Shown one piece after another: positions 10,291 through 18,978 of a stretch of DNA of 64,000 nucleotides (position 1 is its first letter; each line of letters opens with the position of its first letter). The position numbers were made by a program, and so were the translations under genes. Source of the stretch: Clostridium sp. CAG:354_28_25 (GTDB taxonomy: Bacteria > Bacillota > Clostridia > TANB77 > CAG-508). Below the pieces are notes generated by a model, which ran no database searches, was not told the DNA's origin, and saw only the letters and a list, made by a program, of their open reading frames with translations. The DNA is taken from assembly GCA_001915925.1 (NCBI GenBank), contig MNRL01000010.1, forward strand, positions 7,085 to 71,084, given 5' to 3'.

Positions 10291-10325
10291 AAAACTTCTT
10301 ATACATATTGTGTAAGAAGTTTTTG
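10291..10325. terminator. Bidirectional terminator between tex and the minus-strand genes
   Basis: Stem ACTTCTTATACA / TGTGTAAGAAGT is flanked by A-runs on the left and TTTTT on the right, so it can serve both convergent transcripts. Confidence 0.8.
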
Positions 10326-10360
10326 GCTTTTTTAACTATTTGATAAATTAAAAACAAAAT

Positions 10361-10389
10361 CGGGATTTAAGGACCGTCCCCAAATCCCG
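10361..10389. repeat. Dispersed CGGGATTT...AAATCCCG palindromic repeat, copy 3
   Basis: CGGGATTT (10361-10368) and AAATCCCG (10382-10389) flank AAGGACCGTCCCC. The core is in the opposite orientation to copy 1. It sits in a convergent gap. Confidence 0.7.
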
Positions 10390-10414
10390 AGAGACCAAAA
10401 TTCCGAAGAAGAAT

Positions 10415-11347
10415 CTAATCTTTATTTTGGTCTAAATTTGGTATGTCTACTATTTCTGCTTTTACATCTTGAGAACCAGATTGTTCTTTTATTTCATTTG
10501 TTGTTGTATTTTCATCTGAGTTTTCTGTTGAATCTACAGTACCTTCGGCAACTGTAGCAGAACTATCTATACCAGCTCTATTTTCATAGAATACTATTGA
10601 TGCAAACCCAATATATGGTGTTAATACAATAGTACCAGCGATTGCTGCTATCCAGCCAATAAAAGGTATTAAAGATACTACAACAGCTAGAGCAATCCAT
10701 CCAATGAATGAAAGATATAGGCAGAATAAACGACCTTTATTTCCATCCATAAGTTCTTTACTTTTGTTAACACAATCAAGTGGTTTCATAGTTGGATTAT
10801 CAATTGCAAGGTATATACCTAAACCATATGATAATGACTTCACGAAAAGCCATATGTATGCAACAAGTACAACGATATATGCTATTATTGTTAAAGCACT
10901 AACACCAACTATAGCACCACCTAAAGTAGAAGTAGAAGTACTTATTCCTACTGCAAATGCAGTTGCAAAAGATGCGATAATAGAAACTACCATTATAATG
11001 ATTGCAACTATTATTAATATTAGCGGAGCAATCATTTTTAAAAGTAATCTTCCTGTAAGGCACCAAGCTCTTTTAAAATTAGTAAAACCATCTTTAAAAA
11101 AATCAAAGTATCCTACACTTTCTCCTCTTTTTAGCTTCATCATAGTCATCATAAAACCATATATTATTGGAATATCAATGACAATAGCAGCTATAGAAAC
11201 TAAGAATCCTAAAAAAGGAATAGCAGAAAGTAATCCTACTAAAAATGAGTATCCTAAAAATATTAAGGTAATTAAAACCACAACTCCCCATTTACCTTTT
11301 AAAGATTCTCTGGCTTGCTTTCTTGTTTCTGAAGCAGTTAAAACCAT
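10415..11347 (-). CDS. DUF975-type multi-pass membrane protein
   Basis: The 310 residues start MVLTASETRKQARESLKGKW, the typical DUF975 N-terminal amphipathic segment. About five or six hydrophobic helices follow (~24-60, 108-135, 145-170, 205-232, 235-250) and a hydrophilic Ser/Thr/Glu tail from ~258. The start at 11347 has AGGAGGGG upstream. DUF975 proteins are common in Firmicutes but have no defined biochemical role. It is the downstream neighbour of the HD-GYP regulator on the same strand (about 45 bases apart), so the two may share a transcript. Confidence 0.8.
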   Translation of the reverse strand: MVLTASETRKQARESLKGKWGVVVLITLIFLGYSFLVGLLSAIPFLGFLVSIAAIVIDIPIIYGFMMTMMKLKRGESVGYFDFFKDGFTNFKRAWCLTGRLLLKMIAPLILIIVAIIIMVVSIIASFATAFAVGISTSTSTLGGAIVGVSALTIIAYIVVLVAYIWLFVKSLSYGLGIYLAIDNPTMKPLDCVNKSKELMDGNKGRLFCLYLSFIGWIALAVVVSLIPFIGWIAAIAGTIVLTPYIGFASIVFYENRAGIDSSATVAEGTVDSTENSDENTTTNEIKEQSGSQDVKAEIVDIPNLDQNKD

Positions 11348-11391
11348 TTTTAAATCCCCTCCTTAATTAATTATATTAAATACAAATAAAG

Positions 11392-12420
11392 TTAGTACTT
11401 TTCTTGTATTTGTTTAATAGAATTAAAATCATTATCTAAAATATCTAGGAAAGCTATACCTATTTCTGGGTCAAACTGAGAACCCAAATTTTCTAATATT
11501 TCAGATTTTACAACGTCCATTGGTAAAGAATCTCTGTAACTTCTTTTTGAAGTCATAGCATCAAAACTATCAACTATAGAAGTGATTCTAGCAAGATAAG
11601 GGATATTTGTTCCTGCTAATCTTTCTGGATATCCATTTCCATCAAATCTTTCGTGATGATATTTTATGATATCTAGAATATTTTTAAACATGTCAGCATT
11701 TTCTAAAATGTTATATCCAATTACGGGATGTTCTTTAATTTTTGTATATTCCTCATCTGTTAATTTAGATTCTTTTAGAAGGATGCTGTCTGGAATACCA
11801 ATTTTTCCTATATCATGAAAAAGACCGCCAATTTTTAGCTTTTCGATATCATCGTCAGGCAAATTAAGTTTTTTTCCTAATAGAACTGCGTATTCAGAAA
11901 CTCTGTCAGAATGACCTTTAGTATAAGGATCTTTTGCTTCAACAGTGTGTCTTAATATTTCTATACTGTCTATGTAAGCTTTTTCTAAATTGTCATTCAT
12001 TCTAGTTATTGTTCGCATTTGATTTACAGATTTTAATCCAGATTCTATTAATAGTAATAATTGGTCAAATTTATCACTTTTTTCGCAATATCCTTGGATA
12101 TCAAGTTCGTGAATAGTTTCTAATGGTGGAGCCAAATCTTTATGACCAGTTAAAAGAAGAATATATAGATCTTTATTAAATTTTCTGATTTCTTCAACAA
12201 CTTTGTCACCATGAATTGGGTCCATAATAAAATCTAGTACCATTAAATCAAAATGTTCTGTTTTTACGCGATTTATAGCTTCTATAGGATCTGTTATGCC
12301 AACAAAATCATAGCCAGATCTTTTCATAAATATAGATAATGAATCTAAAATTCCTTGTTCATCATCTACAGCGATTATTTTAAAATCAGCACTTTTGGAT
12401 GTAACTTGATTCTTTCTCAT
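11392..12420 (-). CDS. Response regulator with HD-GYP c-di-GMP phosphodiesterase domain
   Basis: This 342-residue protein has an N-terminal receiver domain (~12-130) with acidic pocket VDDE and phospho-acceptor region LMVLDFIMD (Asp ~57), and LLLTGHKD in place of the usual Thr/Ser strand. The HD-GYP domain (~150-335) has HTVEAKDPYTKGHSDRV, the HD motif FHDIGKIGIP and the GYP motif HHERFDGNGYP. This family hydrolyses cyclic di-GMP; key motifs are intact, so activity is expected. Receiver phosphorylation presumably controls it. It lies just downstream of the histidine kinase at 12548-14614 but across a terminator; that kinase is a plausible but unproven partner. ATG 12420 follows AGGAGG. Confidence 0.92.
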   Translation of the reverse strand: MRKNQVTSKSADFKIIAVDDEQGILDSLSIFMKRSGYDFVGITDPIEAINRVKTEHFDLMVLDFIMDPIHGDKVVEEIRKFNKDLYILLLTGHKDLAPPLETIHELDIQGYCEKSDKFDQLLLLIESGLKSVNQMRTITRMNDNLEKAYIDSIEILRHTVEAKDPYTKGHSDRVSEYAVLLGKKLNLPDDDIEKLKIGGLFHDIGKIGIPDSILLKESKLTDEEYTKIKEHPVIGYNILENADMFKNILDIIKYHHERFDGNGYPERLAGTNIPYLARITSIVDSFDAMTSKRSYRDSLPMDVVKSEILENLGSQFDPEIGIAFLDILDNDFNSIKQIQEKY

Positions 12421-12488
12421 AATAACAGACCTCCTAATATAGAAATTATATAAATAAAAAGTTATAAAAGCAAGAAAAAAGTCAAAAA

Positions 12489-12533
12489 AAATACAAAAAA
12501 AGCGAAGGTAAAATTTGCCAATTTATCTTCGCT
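12489..12533 (-). terminator. Terminator of the NRPS-kinase transcript (minus strand)
   Basis: Stem AGCGAAGGTAAA (12501-12512) / TTTATCTTCGCT (12522-12533). On the minus strand it is followed by a run of T (A-run 12493-12500 on plus). Confidence 0.85.
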
Positions 12534-12547
12534 TCTAATATCTTTAA

Positions 12548-14614
12548 TTATTTATCAGTTTTATTAGAATTATCAATTTTTGGTAAAGGAATAATAATTG
12601 AAAATGTAGTACCAGTTTTATCTGAATCACATTTGATATCACCATTAAAATGAGCTTTAATAGTAGAATATGATACGAATAAACCAAGTCCTGTTCCATT
12701 TTTTCCCTTTGTGGTAATCATCTCTTTAAATAGTTTTTCTTGAACCTCTTTAGGAATACCTGGTCCATAATCCTTTACTTGTATTATTATGTTATTATTT
12801 TTTACATTTAATATTAAATCTATTTTTTGATTTGGTTTGCCATTATATGATTGAATAGCATTTGAAATCATATTATTTATTACTTGTACCAAGCAGTTTA
12901 TATCACCATTAATATAAGTACTTGAAGGTACATTATTTATTAAATTAAGTGAAACTAAAGCATTTTTTAATTCGTGTTTCATTAATATATCAATATTTTT
13001 TAGTAATTCATCCATATAAAAATGAATATTACTTGTAGAAGAGAAATTAACAGCCTGACCTTTAACTGCGGTTATAACATCAGACATATATTCTGTATAA
13101 GTTTTAATTTTTTCTATCCAAGAAGTCATATCTTTTGCAATATCATGATGATCTTGTTCTGTTACATCTTTATCTCCAATAGATTTATCATATTCGGTAA
13201 CTAAATCTGTAAGCCCTTCTGCAGCACCAGATATAGACATTATAGGTGTTTTTAAGTTATGAGCTATACCTCCAATTAATTGTCCTAAAGATGCCAAACG
13301 TTCTCTTTCTATAAGCATGTTTTGATTATTATGTATTTGATTTATATTATTCTTTGTTAGATCCTGAATCTCATTAAATGCATTTACTAAGTCACCAATT
13401 TCATCATTAGAAACAACTGGTAATCTAGCACTATGGTCGATATTTCTATTTTCTACAATTTTTAGTAATGCATCAGAAACCCTTTTTATTTCATTTGCGA
13501 TATAATTTGCGAAATATCTTAATAAAATAATATTAACTATAAATAATACAGCAAAAATTGATAACAATCCAATTAAAATAGTATTAGACACTAAATTATA
13601 ACGTATACCTATAGTCCATGTTTTTCCGTTTATAGTAACACTTCTAAATACCCCTTGAGAATCATCACCATAAAAGTCATAGGTTCTATTCTTTTCAGGT
13701 TGTGTAGATGATAAATCATTCATATATTTTGTAAAGAATATTGATAATTCTTCACCATTAGAAGTTGTTATATTGCCATCTGGAGCAATAATAAAATATG
13801 AATCTACCTTAGCTTTTTTATATTCAATTTTTGAAAGTGCTTCAGATAAAACTTCTAATGGATCTTCTTCTGTTTGAGTAGGTAAATCTAATGAATTTAA
13901 TTCCTGATTATAAAAATCATAAGTTAAATTACCCGTTTCTTTTATTATAGAAGAATAACCAGATAAAGCAATTAAAAGTGCAGTAACTATAAACATAGGT
14001 ATTGTTACGATAAAAATAACATTTTTTATACTTGATCTTTTTACATATTTATTAAAATTACTATCTATATTAGAATAGCCAGAAACTTCATGATATATAT
14101 ATACTAAAATGTTCTGAAAAGTCTTTTTAGAGAATATATATGAAATACTTGCTATTAATGTTAACATAGATAAGAAGAGCAAGCATACTTTTAAAGTAAT
14201 AAACAATTCACCTTGTAATAAACTAAAAGTTATTGCAATCATAATAACAGGAACTATTATTTGTACTATATATATTAAATTAGGTATTCTGGATATTGTT
14301 TTAGAAAGTTTATAGTATAATTTAGTAGCATTTTTTTTAGGCACTTGCAATAGTTCAGCTCTTATTTTATTTGCCTTTCTTAAACTATGTATTAATATAA
14401 TATTTTCCATTAATAAACTACATAATACAATCATTATATATTGCTGTGTATAAGTTAGTCCATTAATAACTATTTGAAATTCATTATCTATAGAATTTGG
14501 TGGGTAACATAAAAATGTAGGCACCAATTTATAGAAAAATAATGAAACAATTATACAGGCAAGGTTATATACTAAAATCAGTTTAGCCCAATTTTTGTCC
14601 AAAGTTTTTTTCAT
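12548..14614 (-). CDS. Membrane sensor histidine kinase, overlapping the NRPS gene
   Basis: This 688-residue protein has about six N-terminal hydrophobic helices (residues ~10-220), an extracytoplasmic region (~225-340), a transmembrane helix (~342-365), a HAMP-like linker (~366-420), a HisKA region with phospho-acceptor His452 (GGIAHNLKTP), and a C-terminal HATPase_c domain with N (MISNAIQSY), G1 (DYGPGIPKE) and G2 (GTGLGLF) boxes. It is expected to autophosphorylate at the membrane. Its ATG at 14614 lies inside the NRPS gene (32-base overlap) after GGAGGAAAA, which suggests translational coupling. No response regulator is in the same transcript; the nearest is the HD-GYP protein at 11392. 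The signal is unknown; sensing of the NRPS product or membrane state is an inference. Confidence 0.92.
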   Translation of the reverse strand: MKKTLDKNWAKLILVYNLACIIVSLFFYKLVPTFLCYPPNSIDNEFQIVINGLTYTQQYIMIVLCSLLMENIILIHSLRKANKIRAELLQVPKKNATKLYYKLSKTISRIPNLIYIVQIIVPVIMIAITFSLLQGELFITLKVCLLFLSMLTLIASISYIFSKKTFQNILVYIYHEVSGYSNIDSNFNKYVKRSSIKNVIFIVTIPMFIVTALLIALSGYSSIIKETGNLTYDFYNQELNSLDLPTQTEEDPLEVLSEALSKIEYKKAKVDSYFIIAPDGNITTSNGEELSIFFTKYMNDLSSTQPEKNRTYDFYGDDSQGVFRSVTINGKTWTIGIRYNLVSNTILIGLLSIFAVLFIVNIILLRYFANYIANEIKRVSDALLKIVENRNIDHSARLPVVSNDEIGDLVNAFNEIQDLTKNNINQIHNNQNMLIERERLASLGQLIGGIAHNLKTPIMSISGAAEGLTDLVTEYDKSIGDKDVTEQDHHDIAKDMTSWIEKIKTYTEYMSDVITAVKGQAVNFSSTSNIHFYMDELLKNIDILMKHELKNALVSLNLINNVPSSTYINGDINCLVQVINNMISNAIQSYNGKPNQKIDLILNVKNNNIIIQVKDYGPGIPKEVQEKLFKEMITTKGKNGTGLGLFVSYSTIKAHFNGDIKCDSDKTGTTFSIIIPLPKIDNSNKTDK

Positions 14615-17600
14615 TTAAATTTTCCTCCAATCCGTGTTTAAAATAATTAGTATTTATATTAGACCAATTAAAATTAATTTCTTTTAATACCTTAGTTGTA
14701 TAAGGACTAGATACTTTGATATTGCTTGCTTCGTGTTTACTAGTTAATAATTTATATAAGTAAGAAGATAAATTAATATCTTTTGTGGAAGCTTCTAAAT
14801 CTTGTAATGAATTATCAGTAGTAAATTGTATGTTAAAACCTAAATTATTTAATAGGTTAACAATTTCTTGTAAAGTTAATTCATTTTGATTATATATATG
14901 ATATACATTATATTTATTATCATTTTGTAGAATAGATACTATTAAACTAGCACATTCATCAACAGGACTTATATTAAATGTTTTATCTTTTAACTCTAGA
15001 GGAATTTTTTTTGCTTTTATAATAAATTGTATTAAATTAAAAAATAAGTTTTCCTCTAAGTTGTGTTGGAATATACCATCATAACTTCTCCAAGTAATAT
15101 TTCCTAAACGGAATATTGTTATAGGAAGACCTTTTTGGTTTTCTTCTAATAATAGCTTTTCTGCCTCAAATTTAGTTTTTATATAAATATTTTCACTAAT
15201 ATCTTGGTTAACAAATAAATCCTTTTCTGTAAAAGCGCATGAACCATTAGGATCATTACTGCCTGCAACTGAAAGCGTAGAAATATGTACTAATTGGCAG
15301 TTTGGAATATCTTTACAGACTGCTATTAAATTTTTTACACTTAATACATTTGTTTTTTCAAAAACAGCATAATCTCCTAGATGTTTAACAGTTGCTGCAG
15401 CATTAATTATACATTGTATATTTGTACACAACTCATTATATGCATTATAAATAAGACCTAAGTGTTCTTTAGTAAAGTCACCATTAACAACTATAATTCT
15501 ATTATTAAAATAATGATCTAATTTATCTTTAAAGTAGTATTGTAGTCTTTCTTTTAATCTGTTAGTTGAACTTTCTAAAGATTCTCCTCTTACTAAACAA
15601 TATATCGTATAATTTGTTTTTTCTAATAATTCATAAAGAATATGAGCACCTAAAAATCCTGTAGCACCAGTTAATAAGATATTACCATTTATATAACTTG
15701 GAGAGCTTTTTTCTATTTGAAAAGTTTCGTAATCTACTGTATTAATTGTACTAGAAATAGGTGATTGTGTATTTAGCGCATATTTTTCTAATAATTTAAT
15801 TGTAGGATATCTATAAAAATCTTGTGCAGATAATTTTATATCATATTTTGCAGCTTCTACAGAAATCTTTATAGAATCTAGTGAATCTCCTCCTAAAGCA
15901 AAGAAATTATCTTTTATTCCAATCTTAGATTTTCCTAAAACCTTTTCCCATATAGAACACAATTTTTTTTCTATATCGTTATTAGGAGCATCATAATTTT
16001 CTACATCTAAATCATTTATATGTTCTAATAATTTTTTCCTATCTATCTTTCCATTTGTATTTAAAGGAAATTCATCTAAAAACTCAAACTGATTTGGAAT
16101 CATATAATGAGGCAACTTATTAACTAGTTTATTTCTAAATGATTCTTGATCTATTATTGATGAATCTATAATTACAAATGCAACTAGAGTAGAATTATCA
16201 GAAGATTCTTTATTTAATATAATTGTACAATTTTTTACACCGTGAATATTTTTTATCGTATTTTCAATTTCTCCTAAATCAATTCTATAACCTCTATATT
16301 TTATTTGATTATCATTTCTACCCACAAACATTATAGAGCCATCTGGAAGCCATTTTGCAGAATCTCCAGTTCTATATATTCTATTTTTTAAATCAAAAGA
16401 TGCTTTTGTTTTTTCTGGATTGTTTAAATACCCATTACCAACACATTCACCTTGTACATAGATTTCGCCAACTTTACCAATTGGAACTAACCTTTTTAAT
16501 TTATCTAAAATAAATATTTTAGAGTTACCAATTGGACTTCCAATAGGTGTTATGTTATTAGGTGGCAGAGTATTTTTAAATTTATACATTGTACAACAAA
16601 TAGTAGTTTCAGATGGTCCATAACCATTTACAATTTTCATGTTAGGATTTAGGTTATAAAAATTAGATAGAGTAGAAGCTTTAATAGGTTCCACACCAAC
16701 CAATATTTTATTTAATGCTAATTTAGGATATTTAGCTAATTCCTCATATATAGAATGCAACATAGCAGGTGGGAAGTATGCAAATGTAATATTATTAACC
16801 GAGATATATTTAGCAAGTTCCACGATGCTACTATTATTTAAATCTTTATATAAGTGTAGATTGCCACCAAAAGTAAGCGCTGTGAAAATTTCTGCCATAC
16901 TAACATCAAAACAAATATTAGTTACAGATAAAAATTGGTCATCAGCTTTAATTGAATCATCTAAATAATGCTTAAAAGAGTATACAAAATTAATAATATT
17001 ATTATGTGATTGCATAGTTCCTTTTGGCTTTCCTGTAGAACCAGAAGTGTAAATGATATAGGCATTGTCAGTTGGTAATACTTTAGGAAATTTAGCAATA
17101 GCTGGGTAATCCTTTAATTTATTAATGTATAATCTTAGACATTTTATATTTAAGCTTTCAAAATATTGTTCAGTAATTAATATTTTGCTATTACTATTTT
17201 CTAAGATATATTCAATTCGTTCATTAGGATAATCAGGGTAAATTGCTAAGAAAGCAGCTCCAGCTTTTAAAATTCCTAATAATGAACAAATAAGGTTAAT
17301 ATCTTTATTTTTAAATAAAACTGCTACACAATCTCCTTTTTCTACGCCATTTTCGATAAGGTTAGTAGCAATCTTAGTACTATTAGCAATTAATTCTTTA
17401 TAAGTTATATGTTCGCCATTATATGTAACTGCTGTATTATTAGGATACTTACTTGCAACAGCTTCAATTAACTCATGAATTCCTATGTTTTTAGGATGAG
17501 AGATATTAGAATTATTAAATTTATTTATTATAAGTTCTTCTTCTTTCTCGCAGATAATACTTATATCTTTTAGTAAGATAGAAGGATTCTCTAATACATG

Positions 17601-18851
17601 TAGAGTCATATTCATAATTCTTGAATGAATTTTATCTATTTGTTCTTCCGAAAATTTAGAAATTTTATAATCATAATAAATGTTAATTATTCCAGTATCA
17701 TCTAAATCATAAAAATGTATTTGTAAGGTATCAGAACAATTATTATTAAAAGACCAGTTTGTATGAAATTTTATATCAGCTACAGTATTATCTATTCTAG
17801 CATTTTGGTAAGATATGGCTAAATCATATAAATTATATGAGATATTATATTTGGTTTTTAAATCTTCTAGTAATGTAGAATATGAATATTTTTGATGTCT
17901 AAAGAATTTCATTTGGTTAGTTAAAACTTCTCTTAAGAAGTCTGTAAAAGTCTCTTCATAATTCATTTTCATAAAAAAGGCTTGCGTACTTACAAATATT
18001 CCACAGGTATTTTTTTCTTTAAAATTGGTTCTATTTAAGATAGGTGTTCCAATTGTAGAAAAATCATTATTATTAATGCGTGCTAAATATAGTGAATATA
18101 TAGCCATAAAAAATGTATAAAGAGAACAGTTATGTTCTTTGCAAAAAGCATCCAATTTTGAATACAATTCTTTATCTAGAATATATATTTTTCTTTTTGC
18201 AGTTGTATCTATAATTTTTTCTTTTTGGTCGGAAATTAAAGATGGCTCTGGCTCAGAGTCAAAGAAAGTATTCCAAAATTCTTTATCTTTTTGGAATCTT
18301 GGAGTATGTAAATAATCTTGTTCACTTTTTGCAAAGTCTAGATAGGAATTATTAGCAGAATCATCAATAATTTCACCAGCTATTAATTTTGAATAAATAT
18401 TCATTACTTGGTCTACGAATAAACTCATAGTCCAAGCATCACAAATAATATGGTGAAAAGTTACGATTAATCCCCCTGTATTATCTTCAAACTTGAAAAG
18501 AGTAACCCAAAATAGTTTAGAATCAAAAAAATTAAATTTTTTATTAACAGCCTGTAAGCTAAGGTCTTCTAATTCTTGTTTATCTTTAATAAAAACTCGT
18601 CTTATAGTAAAAGGTTCATATGGAGTTATGTACTGCTTTGGTTTGTTATTTTCCATATGAATACGAATTCTAATTGCGTCATTCTTTTTTACAAAAATAT
18701 TTAAAGCTTTTTCTAAAAAATCTAAATTTACCGGTTCATCAATAATAATGTTACCACCAATTAGATTAACACTACTACCAGATGCATATTCTTCGGTTAA
18801 GTAAATAGATTTTTGTGGAATAGTTAAATCATAAAATTTAAAATTATTCAT
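14583..18851 (-). CDS. Single-module NRPS: condensation-adenylation-carrier-terminal reductase
   Basis: This is a cytoplasmic enzyme of 1422 residues. Domains in order: condensation (~5-430) with active-site HHIICDAW (His ~131-132), adenylation (~460-960) with YTSGSTGKPKG (~599), GYGPSETT and TGD motifs, carrier protein (~965-1035) with phosphopantetheine Ser in GGDSLDSI (~986), and an NAD(P)H thioester reductase (~1050-1410) beginning LLTGATGFLGAHI. Known C-A-T-R enzymes join an acyl or aminoacyl donor to one amino acid and release an aldehyde or alcohol. ATG 18851 is chosen because AGGTGA lies five bases upstream. Using the GrsA frame I read a specificity code near DVAYIVGIC, whose substrate I cannot assign. 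No phosphopantetheinyl transferase is nearby. The histidine kinase gene overlaps its 3' end. Confidence 0.93.
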   Translation of the reverse strand: MNNFKFYDLTIPQKSIYLTEEYASGSSVNLIGGNIIIDEPVNLDFLEKALNIFVKKNDAIRIRIHMENNKPKQYITPYEPFTIRRVFIKDKQELEDLSLQAVNKKFNFFDSKLFWVTLFKFEDNTGGLIVTFHHIICDAWTMSLFVDQVMNIYSKLIAGEIIDDSANNSYLDFAKSEQDYLHTPRFQKDKEFWNTFFDSEPEPSLISDQKEKIIDTTAKRKIYILDKELYSKLDAFCKEHNCSLYTFFMAIYSLYLARINNNDFSTIGTPILNRTNFKEKNTCGIFVSTQAFFMKMNYEETFTDFLREVLTNQMKFFRHQKYSYSTLLEDLKTKYNISYNLYDLAISYQNARIDNTVADIKFHTNWSFNNNCSDTLQIHFYDLDDTGIINIYYDYKISKFSEEQIDKIHSRIMNMTLHVLENPSILLKDISIICEKEEELIINKFNNSNISHPKNIGIHELIEAVASKYPNNTAVTYNGEHITYKELIANSTKIATNLIENGVEKGDCVAVLFKNKDINLICSLLGILKAGAAFLAIYPDYPNERIEYILENSNSKILITEQYFESLNIKCLRLYINKLKDYPAIAKFPKVLPTDNAYIIYTSGSTGKPKGTMQSHNNIINFVYSFKHYLDDSIKADDQFLSVTNICFDVSMAEIFTALTFGGNLHLYKDLNNSSIVELAKYISVNNITFAYFPPAMLHSIYEELAKYPKLALNKILVGVEPIKASTLSNFYNLNPNMKIVNGYGPSETTICCTMYKFKNTLPPNNITPIGSPIGNSKIFILDKLKRLVPIGKVGEIYVQGECVGNGYLNNPEKTKASFDLKNRIYRTGDSAKWLPDGSIMFVGRNDNQIKYRGYRIDLGEIENTIKNIHGVKNCTIILNKESSDNSTLVAFVIIDSSIIDQESFRNKLVNKLPHYMIPNQFEFLDEFPLNTNGKIDRKKLLEHINDLDVENYDAPNNDIEKKLCSIWEKVLGKSKIGIKDNFFALGGDSLDSIKISVEAAKYDIKLSAQDFYRYPTIKLLEKYALNTQSPISSTINTVDYETFQIEKSSPSYINGNILLTGATGFLGAHILYELLEKTNYTIYCLVRGESLESSTNRLKERLQYYFKDKLDHYFNNRIIVVNGDFTKEHLGLIYNAYNELCTNIQCIINAAATVKHLGDYAVFEKTNVLSVKNLIAVCKDIPNCQLVHISTLSVAGSNDPNGSCAFTEKDLFVNQDISENIYIKTKFEAEKLLLEENQKGLPITIFRLGNITWRSYDGIFQHNLEENLFFNLIQFIIKAKKIPLELKDKTFNISPVDECASLIVSILQNDNKYNVYHIYNQNELTLQEIVNLLNNLGFNIQFTTDNSLQDLEASTKDINLSSYLYKLLTSKHEASNIKVSSPYTTKVLKEINFNWSNINTNYFKHGLEENLNEKNFGQKLG

Positions 18852-18879
18852 AAAAATCACCTATTTTAATCTTGAAAAA

Positions 18880-18945
18880 ATTATATACTTAAAGAAACTA
18901 AAAATCAACAAAAATATTGAACAATTTAACCATTTGTTATAGAAT
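18880..18945. promoter_or_regulatory. Back-to-back divergent promoters for the NRPS and the acyl-CoA ligase
   Basis: Minus strand: TTGATT (18908-18903) with a 17-base spacer to TATAAT (18885-18880), reading into the NRPS. Plus strand: TTGAAC (18917-18922) with a 17-base spacer to TAGAAT (18940-18945), reading into the ligase. The two -35 boxes are eight bases apart, so one regulator could control both transcripts. Confidence 0.65.
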
Positions 18946-18978
18946 AAAGGCATCCTAAGAGATGTTGGGGGAAGACTT

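Noticed and set aside
10704..11366. 220-codon plus-strand gene opposite the DUF975 gene
   Set aside because: No ribosome binding site. It is the complement of a convincing membrane protein whose low-complexity hydrophobic codons keep the antisense frame open.
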